This document shows, one piece after another, positions 16,919 through 27,000 of a stretch of 64,000 bases of DNA. Within the stretch, counting starts at the first letter, position 1. Every line of letters starts with the position of its first letter. A program made the translations under genes and the position numbers. Below the pieces are notes generated by a model. That model was not told the origin of the DNA and did not search any database. It saw nothing but the letters and a program-made list of their open reading frames with translations. Origin of the DNA: an uncultured Nitrososphaerales archaeon (GTDB lineage Archaea; Thermoproteota; Nitrososphaeria; Nitrososphaerales; Nitrosocaldaceae); NCBI GenBank assembly GCA_938030895.1, contig CALHIV010000011.1, positions 62,001 to 126,000 on the forward strand. The letters are read 5' to 3'.

Positions 16919-17676
16919 TGCTCAGCATCCTCCCCTTCCTTTAGCATCCTTGCGAGTGCGCCTGCAAGATTGACCATCCCTTCATATGTGATGCTAGATA
17001 CTGCTAATAAACCCATTGATATCCCTTGCCTCCTCAAGCCTCTAAGTATGGATATCCCAAGCATATAGAGTTCGCTATCCTTCTCCATCTGTAGGGCATA
17101 CTCGAGCTTTGCAGGGTCGGCAGAGCACTCTATCAACTCAATGAGTTTATCCTTCTTGATGAGGTCTATCTTTGAGAGTATGTTCACCTGTGCTACTCCA
17201 AGCCTCAACCTTATCGATGCTGCAAGCAGTGCTATTGAGAGCATGTTCAATGGAGAGTTTGTAAGCATTGGGTCGAAGAGGAATACAGATGCTTTTGCAT
17301 CGCATCTAAACTCTTTAGCAAATATAACTCCACTAGCTCTATAAGCAAATAACTCCAGTTGCCCAGGAGTATCGACTATGACATAATCAGGGTTCAACTC
17401 ATCAACCTCCCTCTGTATCTCATCTAGTCTATCTGCTATGAGATCGCTCGCAAGTATGAGTGCGCCATTTGGGCCGAGCCTGTACTTACTCATTATCTCA
17501 TCTATGCTCACATAGCTCCTAACATCGACATCAGGCTCGTATGGTAGATCTATAACCCCTGGGTCTAGATTCAGGGTTATGGCATATGCGCCTTTGTTAG
17601 CATACCACTCAACCAGTCTAGCCGTTAGCGTTGATTTACCTGACCCTGCAGTACCAAGCATAAGTATAGCATACAT
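16915..17676 (-). CDS. GPN-loop GTPase
   Basis: Walker A GTAGSGKST (residues 8-16) and the defining Gly-Pro-Asn triplet in LGPNGALIL (68-70), with DYVIVDTPGQLE as the Walker B/G3 region and NILSKIDL as the specificity motif. Eukaryotic relatives (Gpn1-3) help RNA polymerase II assembly; the archaeal protein's role is not settled. Length 253 is normal. It shares a bidirectional AT box (ATTAAATAATTT, near 17704) with the flippase-like gene on the other strand. Confidence 0.92.
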   Translation of the reverse strand: MYAILMLGTAGSGKSTLTARLVEWYANKGAYAITLNLDPGVIDLPYEPDVDVRSYVSIDEIMSKYRLGPNGALILASDLIADRLDEIQREVDELNPDYVIVDTPGQLELFAYRASGVIFAKEFRCDAKASVFLFDPMLTNSPLNMLSIALLAASIRLRLGVAQVNILSKIDLIKKDKLIELIECSADPAKLEYALQMEKDSELYMLGISILRGLRRQGISMGLLAVSSITYEGMVNLAGALARMLKEGEDAEQ

Positions 17677-17730
17677 ATATCTAGGAGCAGGCGAAGGTAA
17701 ATTATTTAATCTTTGTCTGGGATTATTAGG

Positions 17731-18750
17731 GTGAGGTGGATGAGGAGGGGGTTAGGGAGGGTAATAGCTATAGTAGCAAGTGTGGTACCATTGATAATAA
17801 TAAGCCTACTCCTAGATCTCAAAGTTGAGGATATACTCTCAATAGGCTTGTTCCCTTTCATCACATCCTGTTTGGTAGCAGTAGCTAAGCTCTTCATGCA
17901 GGGCTTGAGGTTCCACTACTATGTTAGATCATTCGTAGGCAGCAATGTTGCAAATCTACAGAAGAATGTGCAGGTAAGGATGGGGAGTGAGTTCGTTACC
18001 CTAACTACACCTGCATACACAGGAGGGGAATGGATTAGGGTTGCATGGCTACACAAGAATGGAGTGCATTCGGGTAAAGGGTTATGGATAATAACCATTG
18101 AGATAATAAGCGATGTACTAGTAGGGAGTACCCTAGCATATATAGCAATGGTTGTGGCCTTTGGTGCCCATAACTATGTGATATCTAGTGCTATACTGCT
18201 CATAACCACGCCTGTATTTGTCTCATACCTTGTCCTACTAACATTATCAGCAAGGAGGATCATACAGATGCCTAGGTTCACCAAACCATTACTTACAAAG
18301 CTCTTTGGTGGAGATAAAGGAGAACGATGGACCAATATTATGAACGATAGTCTTAGAGTACTGTGCGAGATGTCGAGGATATACCTTAGGAGATCGTCAT
18401 TAAGGGTATTTGCTGTAGGGCTTGCACTGACATTTGCTGGGGCATCACTACATGCTCTAACATTCATGATAATAGCAGGTACAAAGGCATCTATAGGCTT
18501 CTTCGAGTCGCTTATAATGGTTGCTGCTGCAATATCCATAGGAACCATACCGATAAGCCCTGGAGGCTCTGGACTCACAGAGTTAGGGATAGCGTACTAT
18601 CTTAACACGTTCAGCATAGACCCAGCAGTATTTGGGAACGTGATTGTAGCATGGAGGATAGCATCGTACCATGTACCTCTCTTCGTCAGCTGGGTACTCC
18701 TTATCCGTTCTTTAGGTGGAAGGGGTAATATTATCAATAATAGTAGTTAA
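17731..18750 (+). CDS. Flippase-like integral membrane protein (UPF0104/YbhN type)
   Basis: About eight membrane helices and the family's late motif PISPGGSGLTELGIAYYL (around residue 280), with TPAYTGGEWIRV earlier. This is the UPF0104 family, which includes flippase-like and lysyl-phosphatidylglycerol synthase transmembrane domains and archaeal glycosylation partners. The start is uncertain: a TATA-like box centred at 17704 puts the transcription start at the GTG chosen here. A TTG 18 bases earlier and an ATG 9 bases later are alternatives. The substrate is unknown; it may handle isoprenoid-linked sugars or lipids. Confidence 0.82.
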   Translation: MRWMRRGLGRVIAIVASVVPLIIISLLLDLKVEDILSIGLFPFITSCLVAVAKLFMQGLRFHYYVRSFVGSNVANLQKNVQVRMGSEFVTLTTPAYTGGEWIRVAWLHKNGVHSGKGLWIITIEIISDVLVGSTLAYIAMVVAFGAHNYVISSAILLITTPVFVSYLVLLTLSARRIIQMPRFTKPLLTKLFGGDKGERWTNIMNDSLRVLCEMSRIYLRRSSLRVFAVGLALTFAGASLHALTFMIIAGTKASIGFFESLIMVAAAISIGTIPISPGGSGLTELGIAYYLNTFSIDPAVFGNVIVAWRIASYHVPLFVSWVLLIRSLGGRGNIINNSS

Positions 18751-18875
18751 TAGTAGTTAAGCATGATGCTATGCTAATACTGCTATGTTATGTTATAGAT
18801 ACCTCTTATAGATAGAGAGCGAGTGATATACCATATAACTCATATACCATATAGGTAGAATGAATCAGTAGGCAT

Positions 18876-21080
18876 ATGGCTACACATGAACCCAAACTTG
18901 TACGTACCCTAGGTCTACTCGATGTGATAATGATAGGCGTAGCAGCCATGATCGGAGGAGCGATGTTTGTGCTTGTAGGCCCTGCCATAGGGCTTGCTGG
19001 CCCTGCTGTAGTTATAGCATTCCTTCTCAATGCTGTGATAACCATGTTCACGGCAATGTCATATGCAGAGTTAGGCTCCTCCATACCAGAGGTTGGGGGA
19101 GGCTACAGGTGGATAAGGGAAGGGTTACCCAGACCAATGCCATTCATAAATGGTTGGTTGGGATGGTTTGCACATATAGTTGCTACAAGCCTATATGCTG
19201 TTAGCTTCGGCACATTTATGCAGGGTCTGCTCTCTCTAACAGGCATAGATCTAGGAGATGGCGATAAGTTATTTGCTACCATAGCAATAGTTACGCTAGC
19301 ATATGTTAACTTTAAGGGTACCTCACCAACAGGTAAAGCAGGTAATATCATCACATTATCGCAGATGGCAGTAGCACTAGCATTCATAGTCTCTGGCCTT
19401 TACATAATGAGCGTAAAGCCTGATTGGACCGTTCAGTTCTCTGACTTTGTACCTATGGGCATCGCTGGTATACTTGCTGCCATGGCATTAACATTCATAG
19501 CATTTGAAGGCTACGAGGTTATAGTACAGGCTGGGGAGGAGGTGAGGAACCCAAGGAGGAATATACCTATAGCGATATTCGTCTCTATAGCATGCGTAGT
19601 AACAATCTACAGCCTAATGGCTGTAACTGCCATTGGTGCTAGCGATCCAGGCTCAGATATACCAACATGGAGGTTCATAGGTATGCATGGTGAACTTGGT
19701 ATAATGAGGGCCGCTGATACATTCATACCATTCGGCTCGCTCATGGTACTTGCTGGAGGTATGGTATCTATGCTCGCTGCTCTCAATGCAAGTATCTTCT
19801 CCTCAGCAAGGGTAGCCCTTGCCATGGGCAGGTACTATAACTTGCCCCATATACTCAGCATGATACACACAAAGAATAGAACCCCATATTTAGCAATAAC
19901 AGTCTCAGCAGGTATAACGCTACTTATTGCATACTTCTTCCCCTTGCAGGATATAGCAAAGGCAGCAGGATTGATCTTCCTTGTAATCTTTGCACAAGTT
20001 AATGCTGCTGTGATAAACATAAGGAGGCTGTATGGTGAGAAGTTAGAGTACGGCTTCAAGATACCGTTATTCCCAGCTATACCTATAATAGGTATCCTCC
20101 TGAATATAGCATTAGCATTATACATAATCGTAACCCAGCCTATAAGCTTGGTTGTGATGATCATATGGGTTGCAATAGGACTACTGATGTACAGAGTTTA
20201 CTCATTCAAGCAGGAGGTTGAGCATATGGCTCCTCTCCTTACATCTACTGGCTACCTTGAGAGGAAGGACTTTAGGGTACTCGTGCAGTACATGCCAGAG
20301 GATCCCATAAAGATGATAAGGTATGCTATGATGGTAGCAGAGGCCTCAGATGGAGAGGTTAACATACTTAGAGTGATAACTGTACCATACCAGATGCCTC
20401 TATCCACAGGTGTAGCATTCGTTGATGATGCCATAAGATCGTTCGTACCAGTAAGGAGCATACTAGAGGAGAGGAAGGTACCATACCATTATCTACCAAG
20501 GATAGCACATGATGCAACAGATGCTATACTTGCCAGTGTTGAGGAGCAGAGGATAGATCTTCTAGTACATGAGTTTGATAGCTTTAGGCGTAATAGGAGA
20601 CTCCAGATGCTACTAACCTCTGATGTAATGATAGTCAAGGATGTGAAGGGTATCGATGGGATCAAGAGGGTACTAGCATTCTATGATGATGAAGGAGAGC
20701 ACTCAAGGCTTGTACTCAAGGCGCTTGCATGGCTCAAGGATGCAGAGAAGAGTGTAGTCTACCTATCTAGGTTAGAGGGTATAGAGTATGTTAACGAGAA
20801 GGATAGGCTGAAGGCCCATGGTTATGATGTTGTAGAGGTTTCAATACCAGATAGGGTGAGTGATAGATGGTTATCTAATCTTATGCTCGAGAAGGTCAAG
20901 GCATATGAACCAGATATGATAGTGCTACCTGCTACCTTGTTGGGTATAGATGTAATAAACAGTACTAACATTACTAGAGCATTGGATATGGTCGATTGTA
21001 ATGCAATAGTTGTAAGGCATTTCACCATACATGCAATGCATCGAGCCAAGGTCATACTCAAGAGGATACTCCAGAGATGA
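18876..21080 (+). CDS. APC-family amino acid permease with C-terminal USP-like domains
   Basis: Residues 1-450 form an amino-acid/polyamine/organocation transporter of about twelve helices: MIGGAMFVLVGPAIGLAGPA is the unwound helix-1 region, FEGYEVIVQAGEEVRNPRRN is the typical loop after helix 6. From about 455 to 734 lie two alpha/beta segments resembling universal stress protein domains (RVLVQYMPEDP..., then RVLAFYDDEGEHS... ending in NAIVVRHF). The fusion of an APC permease to USP domains is known in bacteria and archaea and may sense nucleotides or stress. Substrate unknown. Confidence 0.88.
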   Translation: MATHEPKLVRTLGLLDVIMIGVAAMIGGAMFVLVGPAIGLAGPAVVIAFLLNAVITMFTAMSYAELGSSIPEVGGGYRWIREGLPRPMPFINGWLGWFAHIVATSLYAVSFGTFMQGLLSLTGIDLGDGDKLFATIAIVTLAYVNFKGTSPTGKAGNIITLSQMAVALAFIVSGLYIMSVKPDWTVQFSDFVPMGIAGILAAMALTFIAFEGYEVIVQAGEEVRNPRRNIPIAIFVSIACVVTIYSLMAVTAIGASDPGSDIPTWRFIGMHGELGIMRAADTFIPFGSLMVLAGGMVSMLAALNASIFSSARVALAMGRYYNLPHILSMIHTKNRTPYLAITVSAGITLLIAYFFPLQDIAKAAGLIFLVIFAQVNAAVINIRRLYGEKLEYGFKIPLFPAIPIIGILLNIALALYIIVTQPISLVVMIIWVAIGLLMYRVYSFKQEVEHMAPLLTSTGYLERKDFRVLVQYMPEDPIKMIRYAMMVAEASDGEVNILRVITVPYQMPLSTGVAFVDDAIRSFVPVRSILEERKVPYHYLPRIAHDATDAILASVEEQRIDLLVHEFDSFRRNRRLQMLLTSDVMIVKDVKGIDGIKRVLAFYDDEGEHSRLVLKALAWLKDAEKSVVYLSRLEGIEYVNEKDRLKAHGYDVVEVSIPDRVSDRWLSNLMLEKVKAYEPDMIVLPATLLGIDVINSTNITRALDMVDCNAIVVRHFTIHAMHRAKVILKRILQR

Positions 21081-21139
21081 GTAGCACTACTCTAGTCCCT
21101 CCCTCACTTCCTTCCTCCCTCCCTCCATCCCTTCCCTCA

Positions 21140-21547
21140 TTAACTCTCCATCTCTCCCTCCTCTACCTCTCTACCCCCTACATAACTCACATCCTCGAGA
21201 GGCTCTAACGAGTGTAGTTCGAACCTATAGACCCCATCTATGCTAAGGTTGAAGTTCTTCCTAAGATACTCTGCAAGTCTATCACTTATAGATGCCTTCA
21301 TTACCCTCAGTCTATACGTGTAGACTATGCCCTTCTTGAACTCATCCATTCTTAGAAGATCGCTCACTCTAGCAGTCACTATATGCTTCCCATTTGGGAG
21401 CCTCTCATAGAAGTTTATATCAACTAGCCTAGAATTCTGATCTATATCAAGGAAGTAACCTGTGCCCTCCCACTCATCCTCTAATCTGAAACTTGAGTCC
21501 GTTATAGAGTTTATCTCATCCTCAGCCCACTTTGGTAGTTCGCTCAT
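21140..21547 (-). CDS. Hypothetical acidic soluble protein
   Basis: 135 residues with no membrane segment. A beta-rich middle (YFLDIDQNSRLVDINFYERL, then HIVTARVSDLLRM) is followed by a helix and a final strand (GVYRFELHSLEPLE) and an acidic tail. I do not recognise the family. TATA-like TAATATTAAT is centred about 27 bases before the ATG. It converges on the permease gene, with about 60 bases of CT-rich sequence between that could terminate both. Confidence 0.6.
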   Translation of the reverse strand: MSELPKWAEDEINSITDSSFRLEDEWEGTGYFLDIDQNSRLVDINFYERLPNGKHIVTARVSDLLRMDEFKKGIVYTYRLRVMKASISDRLAEYLRKNFNLSIDGVYRFELHSLEPLEDVSYVGGREVEEGEMES

Positions 21548-21829
21548 AACATAAGATTACTTTTAGCCATATTAATATTAAACCGTATCCTTCTGTAGGA
21601 GATCTGCTATATTACTCTATAGTATAATATAGTATAATGGAATGGAATGGTTATGGTTATGGTTATACCATCTAACAGACAGCCTAACTAGCAACTAAAC
21701 CATTATACTAACACTATACTATACTAATACTTCTATATTCGATAGTTGGTTGGTCTATCAGTTATACTACCGTTCACTTCTAACTCTACCTATCCTACTA
21801 CCTCCACCTACCTCTCTACCATTACCATT
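21548..21829. other. Repeat-containing intergenic region
   Basis: Contains short tandem units (GGAAT x2-3 and GGTTAT x3 around 21638-21664, TACTA/ATACT runs near 21700-21735). I see no coding sequence. Open frames here are rich in Leu, Pro and Tyr from the repeats and are not credible. Confidence 0.4.
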
Positions 21830-22018
21830 CTACTTCTTACTCATCCACCATTCTAGATACTCCGATTCCTTGCTGCCCTTCTTCCTAGGTCTCAACCTAT
21901 CCCTTATATCATCAAGCTGCTCCCTTGTTACATATAGCCCGCAGTTCTTGCATATGAAGTGCTTAGTGCTAACCTCATACAGCAGACTCCCATTGCACTC
22001 AGGGCATGTATTTGTCAA
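21830..22018 (-). CDS. Small zinc-ribbon protein
   Basis: About 62 residues with a CPEC...CKNCG zinc ribbon, followed by a basic helix (REQLDDIRDRLRPRKKG) and a C-terminal EYLEWWMSKK. The TATA-like TTTTATAT is centred about 26 bases before a TTG, which is the start chosen here (a leaderless transcript). The ATG nine bases earlier would lie too close to the TATA box. Probably nucleic-acid or protein binding, role unknown. Confidence 0.7.
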   Translation of the reverse strand: MTNTCPECNGSLLYEVSTKHFICKNCGLYVTREQLDDIRDRLRPRKKGSKESEYLEWWMSKK

Positions 22019-22132
22019 CGACAGCATTACAGTACACACATATAAAAATCCTTGTTACTACAGTAGAGTTCATCTACAAGAGATAGGTACTGAAGCAAGT
22101 TTAATTAACCAATATACACTAATCTAATTAGG

Positions 22133-23935
22133 TTGGATACAGAGAGTATAGTAGCGCTGATACTCAAGCATAGACCAGATCTAAGTAGGGAGGATATATT
22201 GGGCATGGCTAGGGCTAAGATGGAGAAGATAGGTGCTGGGTACCTGACTGAACAGGGGGCCCTATTCCTTGTAGCAGCAGATCTAGGCATAAGGATAGAT
22301 GAGGAGATGGGCAGGATGAGGATAGGTGGTAATGGAGGAAGAGGAGAGATGATCACTGCACTTAAGGACCTCTACTCTGGTGCAAGGGATGTTAGCGTAG
22401 TTGCTAGGGTCATGAAGATATACCCAGTGAAGAGGTATAGCAGGAAGAGTGATGGAGCAGTATCAAAGTTGAGGAGGCTTGTAGTCTATGATAATGAGAA
22501 GAGTATGAGTGTGAACCTCTGGGATGATGCAGCAGATACCATTGAGAGGTTTGGTATAAAGGCTGGGGATGCTATAAAGATATCAAGGGCGTATGTGAAG
22601 AGCGGGCTTGATGGCAGTACTCTAGTGATAAATACTGGTATGAAGAGTTGTGTAGAACCTATTGGTCTTGATGTAGATAGTAGCATAGGCGTAGAGATAA
22701 AGAGGCTTGAGGATATGGCAATCGATGTTAGCGATATCGTATATGGTGGAGAGGAAGCAAAGGGGGATAACCTAGTAGTTACAGGTATACTATACTCCAA
22801 TCCTATAATCTCTACCTATAGGAATAAGGATGGTGAAGAGAGTAGGGTTATGAGCATGCTACTCCAAGGTAGTATGTCTAAGGTTAGGGTAGTTGTATGG
22901 GACCTTAACTATGCGAACCTAGCAAGGATGATGCCCCTAAACTCCAAGATCATGGTTACTGGTATCAGGGTTAGGCGTGATAGCGATAGGGTAGAACTCC
23001 ATGGTGATTCTGGGAGCATAATAAAGACTCTCAAGCATGGATGGAGGTATAATAGCACTAGCAGTGATAGAGAGGCTAGTGATGATGGTGATGAGGATTA
23101 CTTGGAGTTGATCAGACTAAAGGTACTTGCCATAGATAATGGTAGTGGCGAGGCTGGGTATGGTACTGATAGCAGTGGTGGTAGTAACAGTGGCAGTAGT
23201 GGTAGTGGTAGTAGTGGTAGTAGTGGTAGTGGTAGTGGTAGATATGCCATAGTGATGGTCGATTCTGAAGAGGCTAACTATGATGATACTGGGTCTACAC
23301 GCTCACCTTTGTATCTCTTGGATATCTCATCGCTTACTGATGATAGGGTTGTATTGAGGGAGGGTATGAGCATAGAATGCATACCTAGTAGGTTCTTAGG
23401 CTACACGATATACTTGGATGAGGACTCGTATATAGCGGTTAGAGAGGAGTACGATCCCAATGATAAGGGTGATATAACTGGAACCAGAACTAGATACAGA
23501 TACGAGCCTATAAGTAAGATAGTAGATCTTGAGAGGGAGGAGGGGGAGGAGAATCTACACGCTGTTGAGGCTATAGTGCTAACCATACCTAGGGTAGATG
23601 AGGTGAGGAGGAGAGATGGGAGTATAGGTAGGCGTGTAGAGGTTCTGATAGGGGATGATACAAGGGAGGCTAGGCTCATTGCATGGGATAAACAGGTAGA
23701 GAGGATAGAGGTTCTGAGGGTTGGTGAGAGGGTGAGACTCTATGGTGTTGTTGCTAGAAGGAGAACTATAACCAAGAGGGGCGATGATAGCAGTAATAGG
23801 AGTAGTAGTGATAGTACTGATGATTACAGTGATCTCTATAGTAATGATGGTGGCAATACCGAGAGTGATAGCAATAGCAGTTATGTGTATGAACTCCATG
23901 TAAGACCTTTCACCATAATAAGGCATATTGGTTAG
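22133..23935 (+). CDS. OB-fold single-stranded DNA-binding protein (RPA-like)
   Basis: Replication protein A-like protein with an N-terminal helical region (HRPDLSREDILGMARAKMEK type) and several OB folds. Recognisable pieces are VVARVMKIYPVKRYSRKSDG, RRLVVYDNEKSMSVNLWDD and the last fold with RRVEVLIGDDTREARLIAWD. A Gly/Ser linker (about residues 340-366) and a Ser/Asn/Asp insert near 550-580 come from AGT-type repeats. The start is a TTG at the predicted transcription start (TTAATTAAC box about 28 bases earlier). No other start codon fits the conserved N-terminus. Acts in replication and repair, fitting the Lhr and RadB-like neighbours. Confidence 0.88.
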   Translation: MDTESIVALILKHRPDLSREDILGMARAKMEKIGAGYLTEQGALFLVAADLGIRIDEEMGRMRIGGNGGRGEMITALKDLYSGARDVSVVARVMKIYPVKRYSRKSDGAVSKLRRLVVYDNEKSMSVNLWDDAADTIERFGIKAGDAIKISRAYVKSGLDGSTLVINTGMKSCVEPIGLDVDSSIGVEIKRLEDMAIDVSDIVYGGEEAKGDNLVVTGILYSNPIISTYRNKDGEESRVMSMLLQGSMSKVRVVVWDLNYANLARMMPLNSKIMVTGIRVRRDSDRVELHGDSGSIIKTLKHGWRYNSTSSDREASDDGDEDYLELIRLKVLAIDNGSGEAGYGTDSSGGSNSGSSGSGSSGSSGSGSGRYAIVMVDSEEANYDDTGSTRSPLYLLDISSLTDDRVVLREGMSIECIPSRFLGYTIYLDEDSYIAVREEYDPNDKGDITGTRTRYRYEPISKIVDLEREEGEENLHAVEAIVLTIPRVDEVRRRDGSIGRRVEVLIGDDTREARLIAWDKQVERIEVLRVGERVRLYGVVARRRTITKRGDDSSNRSSSDSTDDYSDLYSNDGGNTESDSNSSYVYELHVRPFTIIRHIG

Positions 23936-23963
23936 TAGTAAAGGAAGATGCTATTTAGCGATG

Positions 23964-24007
23964 CTTATCTGTTAACTAGTTTAACAATACTTATCTGTTA
24001 ACTAGTT
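23964..24007. repeat. 18-base perfect direct repeat
   Basis: CTTATCTGTTAACTAGTT occurs twice with a period of 26 bases, in the gap between the convergent rpa-like and lhr genes. Each copy includes the palindromic GTTAAC. Nothing else is seen in this gap. Confidence 0.6.
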
Positions 24008-24099
24008 CGTATATGTAACTAACCTATTAATTACTTGTTTGCTTATTTGCTTGCTTATTATTACAATTAATATAATCACTATAAACACTACGAACCCCG

Positions 24100-27000
24100 T
24101 TAATCATCCCAGAACCCTCTAGTCGTTATATACTGCCTCTCAGCCTCATAGATGTACTTCAGTAATATCTCATCCTGCTCATAAGCATAGTTCCTTAGTA
24201 TCCTCGCTGCAGTATCAACCCCTATACCATATCCAGATAGTACGAGTAGTGCCCTTCTCCCAAATGTATGCACCAGGGATGCGGACTTCCATGCCCTCCT
24301 AAACCTATGCTCTTGCTCACTATCAAGTCTAGCATTCCTCACCTTTAGTAGTATAGCATTGTATGTATCATCATCGTATGGGTGTATTGCAGCAACTATC
24401 CTTGAGTTGCACTTCAGGCATGTTATCTGCTCTGGAGCGTTAAAGACCTCGACTATACTGGTTGATGCACATTTGAGGCATACAAGCCTATGCTTACTCT
24501 TCATAAGCCTATCCTTTACCATCTCCATCACTGCCTGCTCGTTACTCAACGGGTTTGAATACGCTCCAACCTTGGTCATGTTCCTATCCATTATAGGCTC
24601 TGCTAGAGAGGAGAATGCACTATAACCGTTGCTATTACTATCAGTACCCCCTCTAACATCCCTCCATACTATCTTGAACCTCCCATCCCTCAACCCCTCT
24701 ATTATGCCCTTTGTACCATCAACATCGTACTTCTCATGCAGTACCTCTCGTAACGCTTCCCTAACTATCGGAGTATTAGCATATCTCTCATAGATCATCC
24801 TTGCTATCCTCTTATCATACATGGCATTGGCATCAATAAGACCAAAGCGTTTCGCTACATTCCATATACACCAACTGAGGTTATGTGTATCCTTGAGTGA
24901 TGCCCTTATTATCCCTTCAACATCGTAATCATCGAGCAAGCAGTTGATGATATGCTTCTTGTCTATCCTTGCTGTTGAACTGAGCACTATCCTATAAGCA
25001 TCAGATCTTACATTAACTATATACCCAAGGCTTGATGATATTATGGTTGATAACAACGATGCTAATGTGTTGTTTATCCTCGTGCCTAAACATGCATGTA
25101 TGATCACAAGGTTAGGAGAGTACTCTATAACGAATCTCTTATCATCTGGTATTATATTACCCAACTCCCTATATGCATCAATCAGTACAGTGCTCTTTAC
25201 ACAATCGATCTTACCTTGCACTACAAGCCTCCTCATCTTGCCTACAAGTTGTGCAGTTGTATAATCAACTGGTATCATCTCACCGCTCCAGTATGGTACG
25301 TTCATACTCATCGCATGGTAAGGCTCAACATTAACCCTCATCTTGGTATAATCTACTGCAAGTATCCTCCACTGCATACCCTTGAGTATGAAGATATTGC
25401 CCTGCTCCCCATAATCTCCTACAAACTCCTGATCTAGAGAACCTACAAGCCTGTTGCTTATGGTATCTACAACATCGAACTTTACTACATCTGGTATCAT
25501 GGATGAGTTATCATAGTAGTATGCTCTAGCCCTTGCTACCTTGAATACCAACCTATCCCTATCAAATCTAACTATACCATTCTTGCTGAGGAGTTCTAGG
25601 CAATCTATTATATCATGGATGCTGAGACTCCTGAAGTGGTAGGCCCTCCTGAACAATGCAAAGGCTTCATCTACGCTAACCTCATCCTTCTCCTTCTCCT
25701 TCCCCTTCACCTTCACTCCTTTACCATACCCATGGTATCCTCTGATATGATCATCATCAGTATCATCATCCCTATTGTAACGCTCCAAGGCTAGCCCTAC
25801 AAGATGGTGTGCAACTACATCTAGAGGGGAGTCATGGATCCTCTGCTCCTCAACATCCATCTTTGTAAGCCTCTTGAGTATTGCAAGCGCCTCGATCTCA
25901 TCATCTGCACTATTAGTGAATATTACCCCCCTCGCAGATTCTCTAGATCTGTGCCTACTCCTCCCTATCCTCTGGGCCATCTTGGATACCTGCCTAGGGG
26001 AGCCGTAGTGTATAACTGTGCTTATAGAGCCAACATCTATACCAAGCTCTAGGGATGATGTGCACACAACAAGATTAGTCTTTGGTGCATCATTATAATG
26101 ATCATCGTTATAACCATTGCCATCCTCACCGCTCTTATAACCATCCCTACCCCTAAGCCTGCTCTCAGTCTCCTCCCTAACTACTCTAGAGAGTGAACCA
26201 TGGTGTACATCTACATTTATTGTAGGATCGTTGATAGCCTCTTCACGCATTATGGTTGCGATGTACTCTGCCTCATCCCTAGTATTTGTGAATAGGAGTA
26301 TCGATTCCCTATTCTCATTAGCCTTGTTGCTCTTTATATATCCTATCATATGCTTTACTACATCAGTTATTGGTGCATCTATATACACTACATCGATATC
26401 ATACTTGCGGAGCGAGTCATCGACTATCACTGCACACTTGTTCCTTCTCTCACTCCTATTGGTATCATAACCATCATTGTCACATCTAGCACTATCTCTA
26501 ACATATGATATGAACTTCGCTGCAGTATCTAGATTGCCTAGCGTTGCACTCAACCCTACCCTTACCACCCTTCTATCCGATAACCTCTCAACCCTCTCGA
26601 GGCTCAAGGCTAGGTGTGCTCCACGCTTGTTCGCTAGCAGTTCATGCAACTCATCTATGACTATCCATTCTAGGCTATGCATTGCCTTAGCCATCTTCCC
26701 TACCAGGATTATTGCTAGGGTCTCTGGAGTAGTTATGAGTACATCTGGAGGATCATCCTGTATCTTCCTCCTCCTATAACTACTTGTATCACCATGCCTA
26801 ACAGCGATGCTCAGACCTAGCATCTCAGCATAGCGTAGAAGCCTTCTAAGCATATCCCTATTCAATGCCCTCAACGGGGTTATGTAGAGTGCCTTCACCC
26901 CTTTGGACTTGACCTTAACCTTCTCATCATTACCATTGGCCTCTGCTACCATGGTTAGTATGGGTATCATTGCAGCCTCCGTCTTCCCTGAGCCAGTGGG

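Noticed and set aside
21750-22127. Frame of 125 codons opposite the zinc-ribbon gene
   Set aside because: Leu/Pro/Ser/Tyr-rich complement of a Cys-containing gene and of CT-rich repeats; no supporting promoter.
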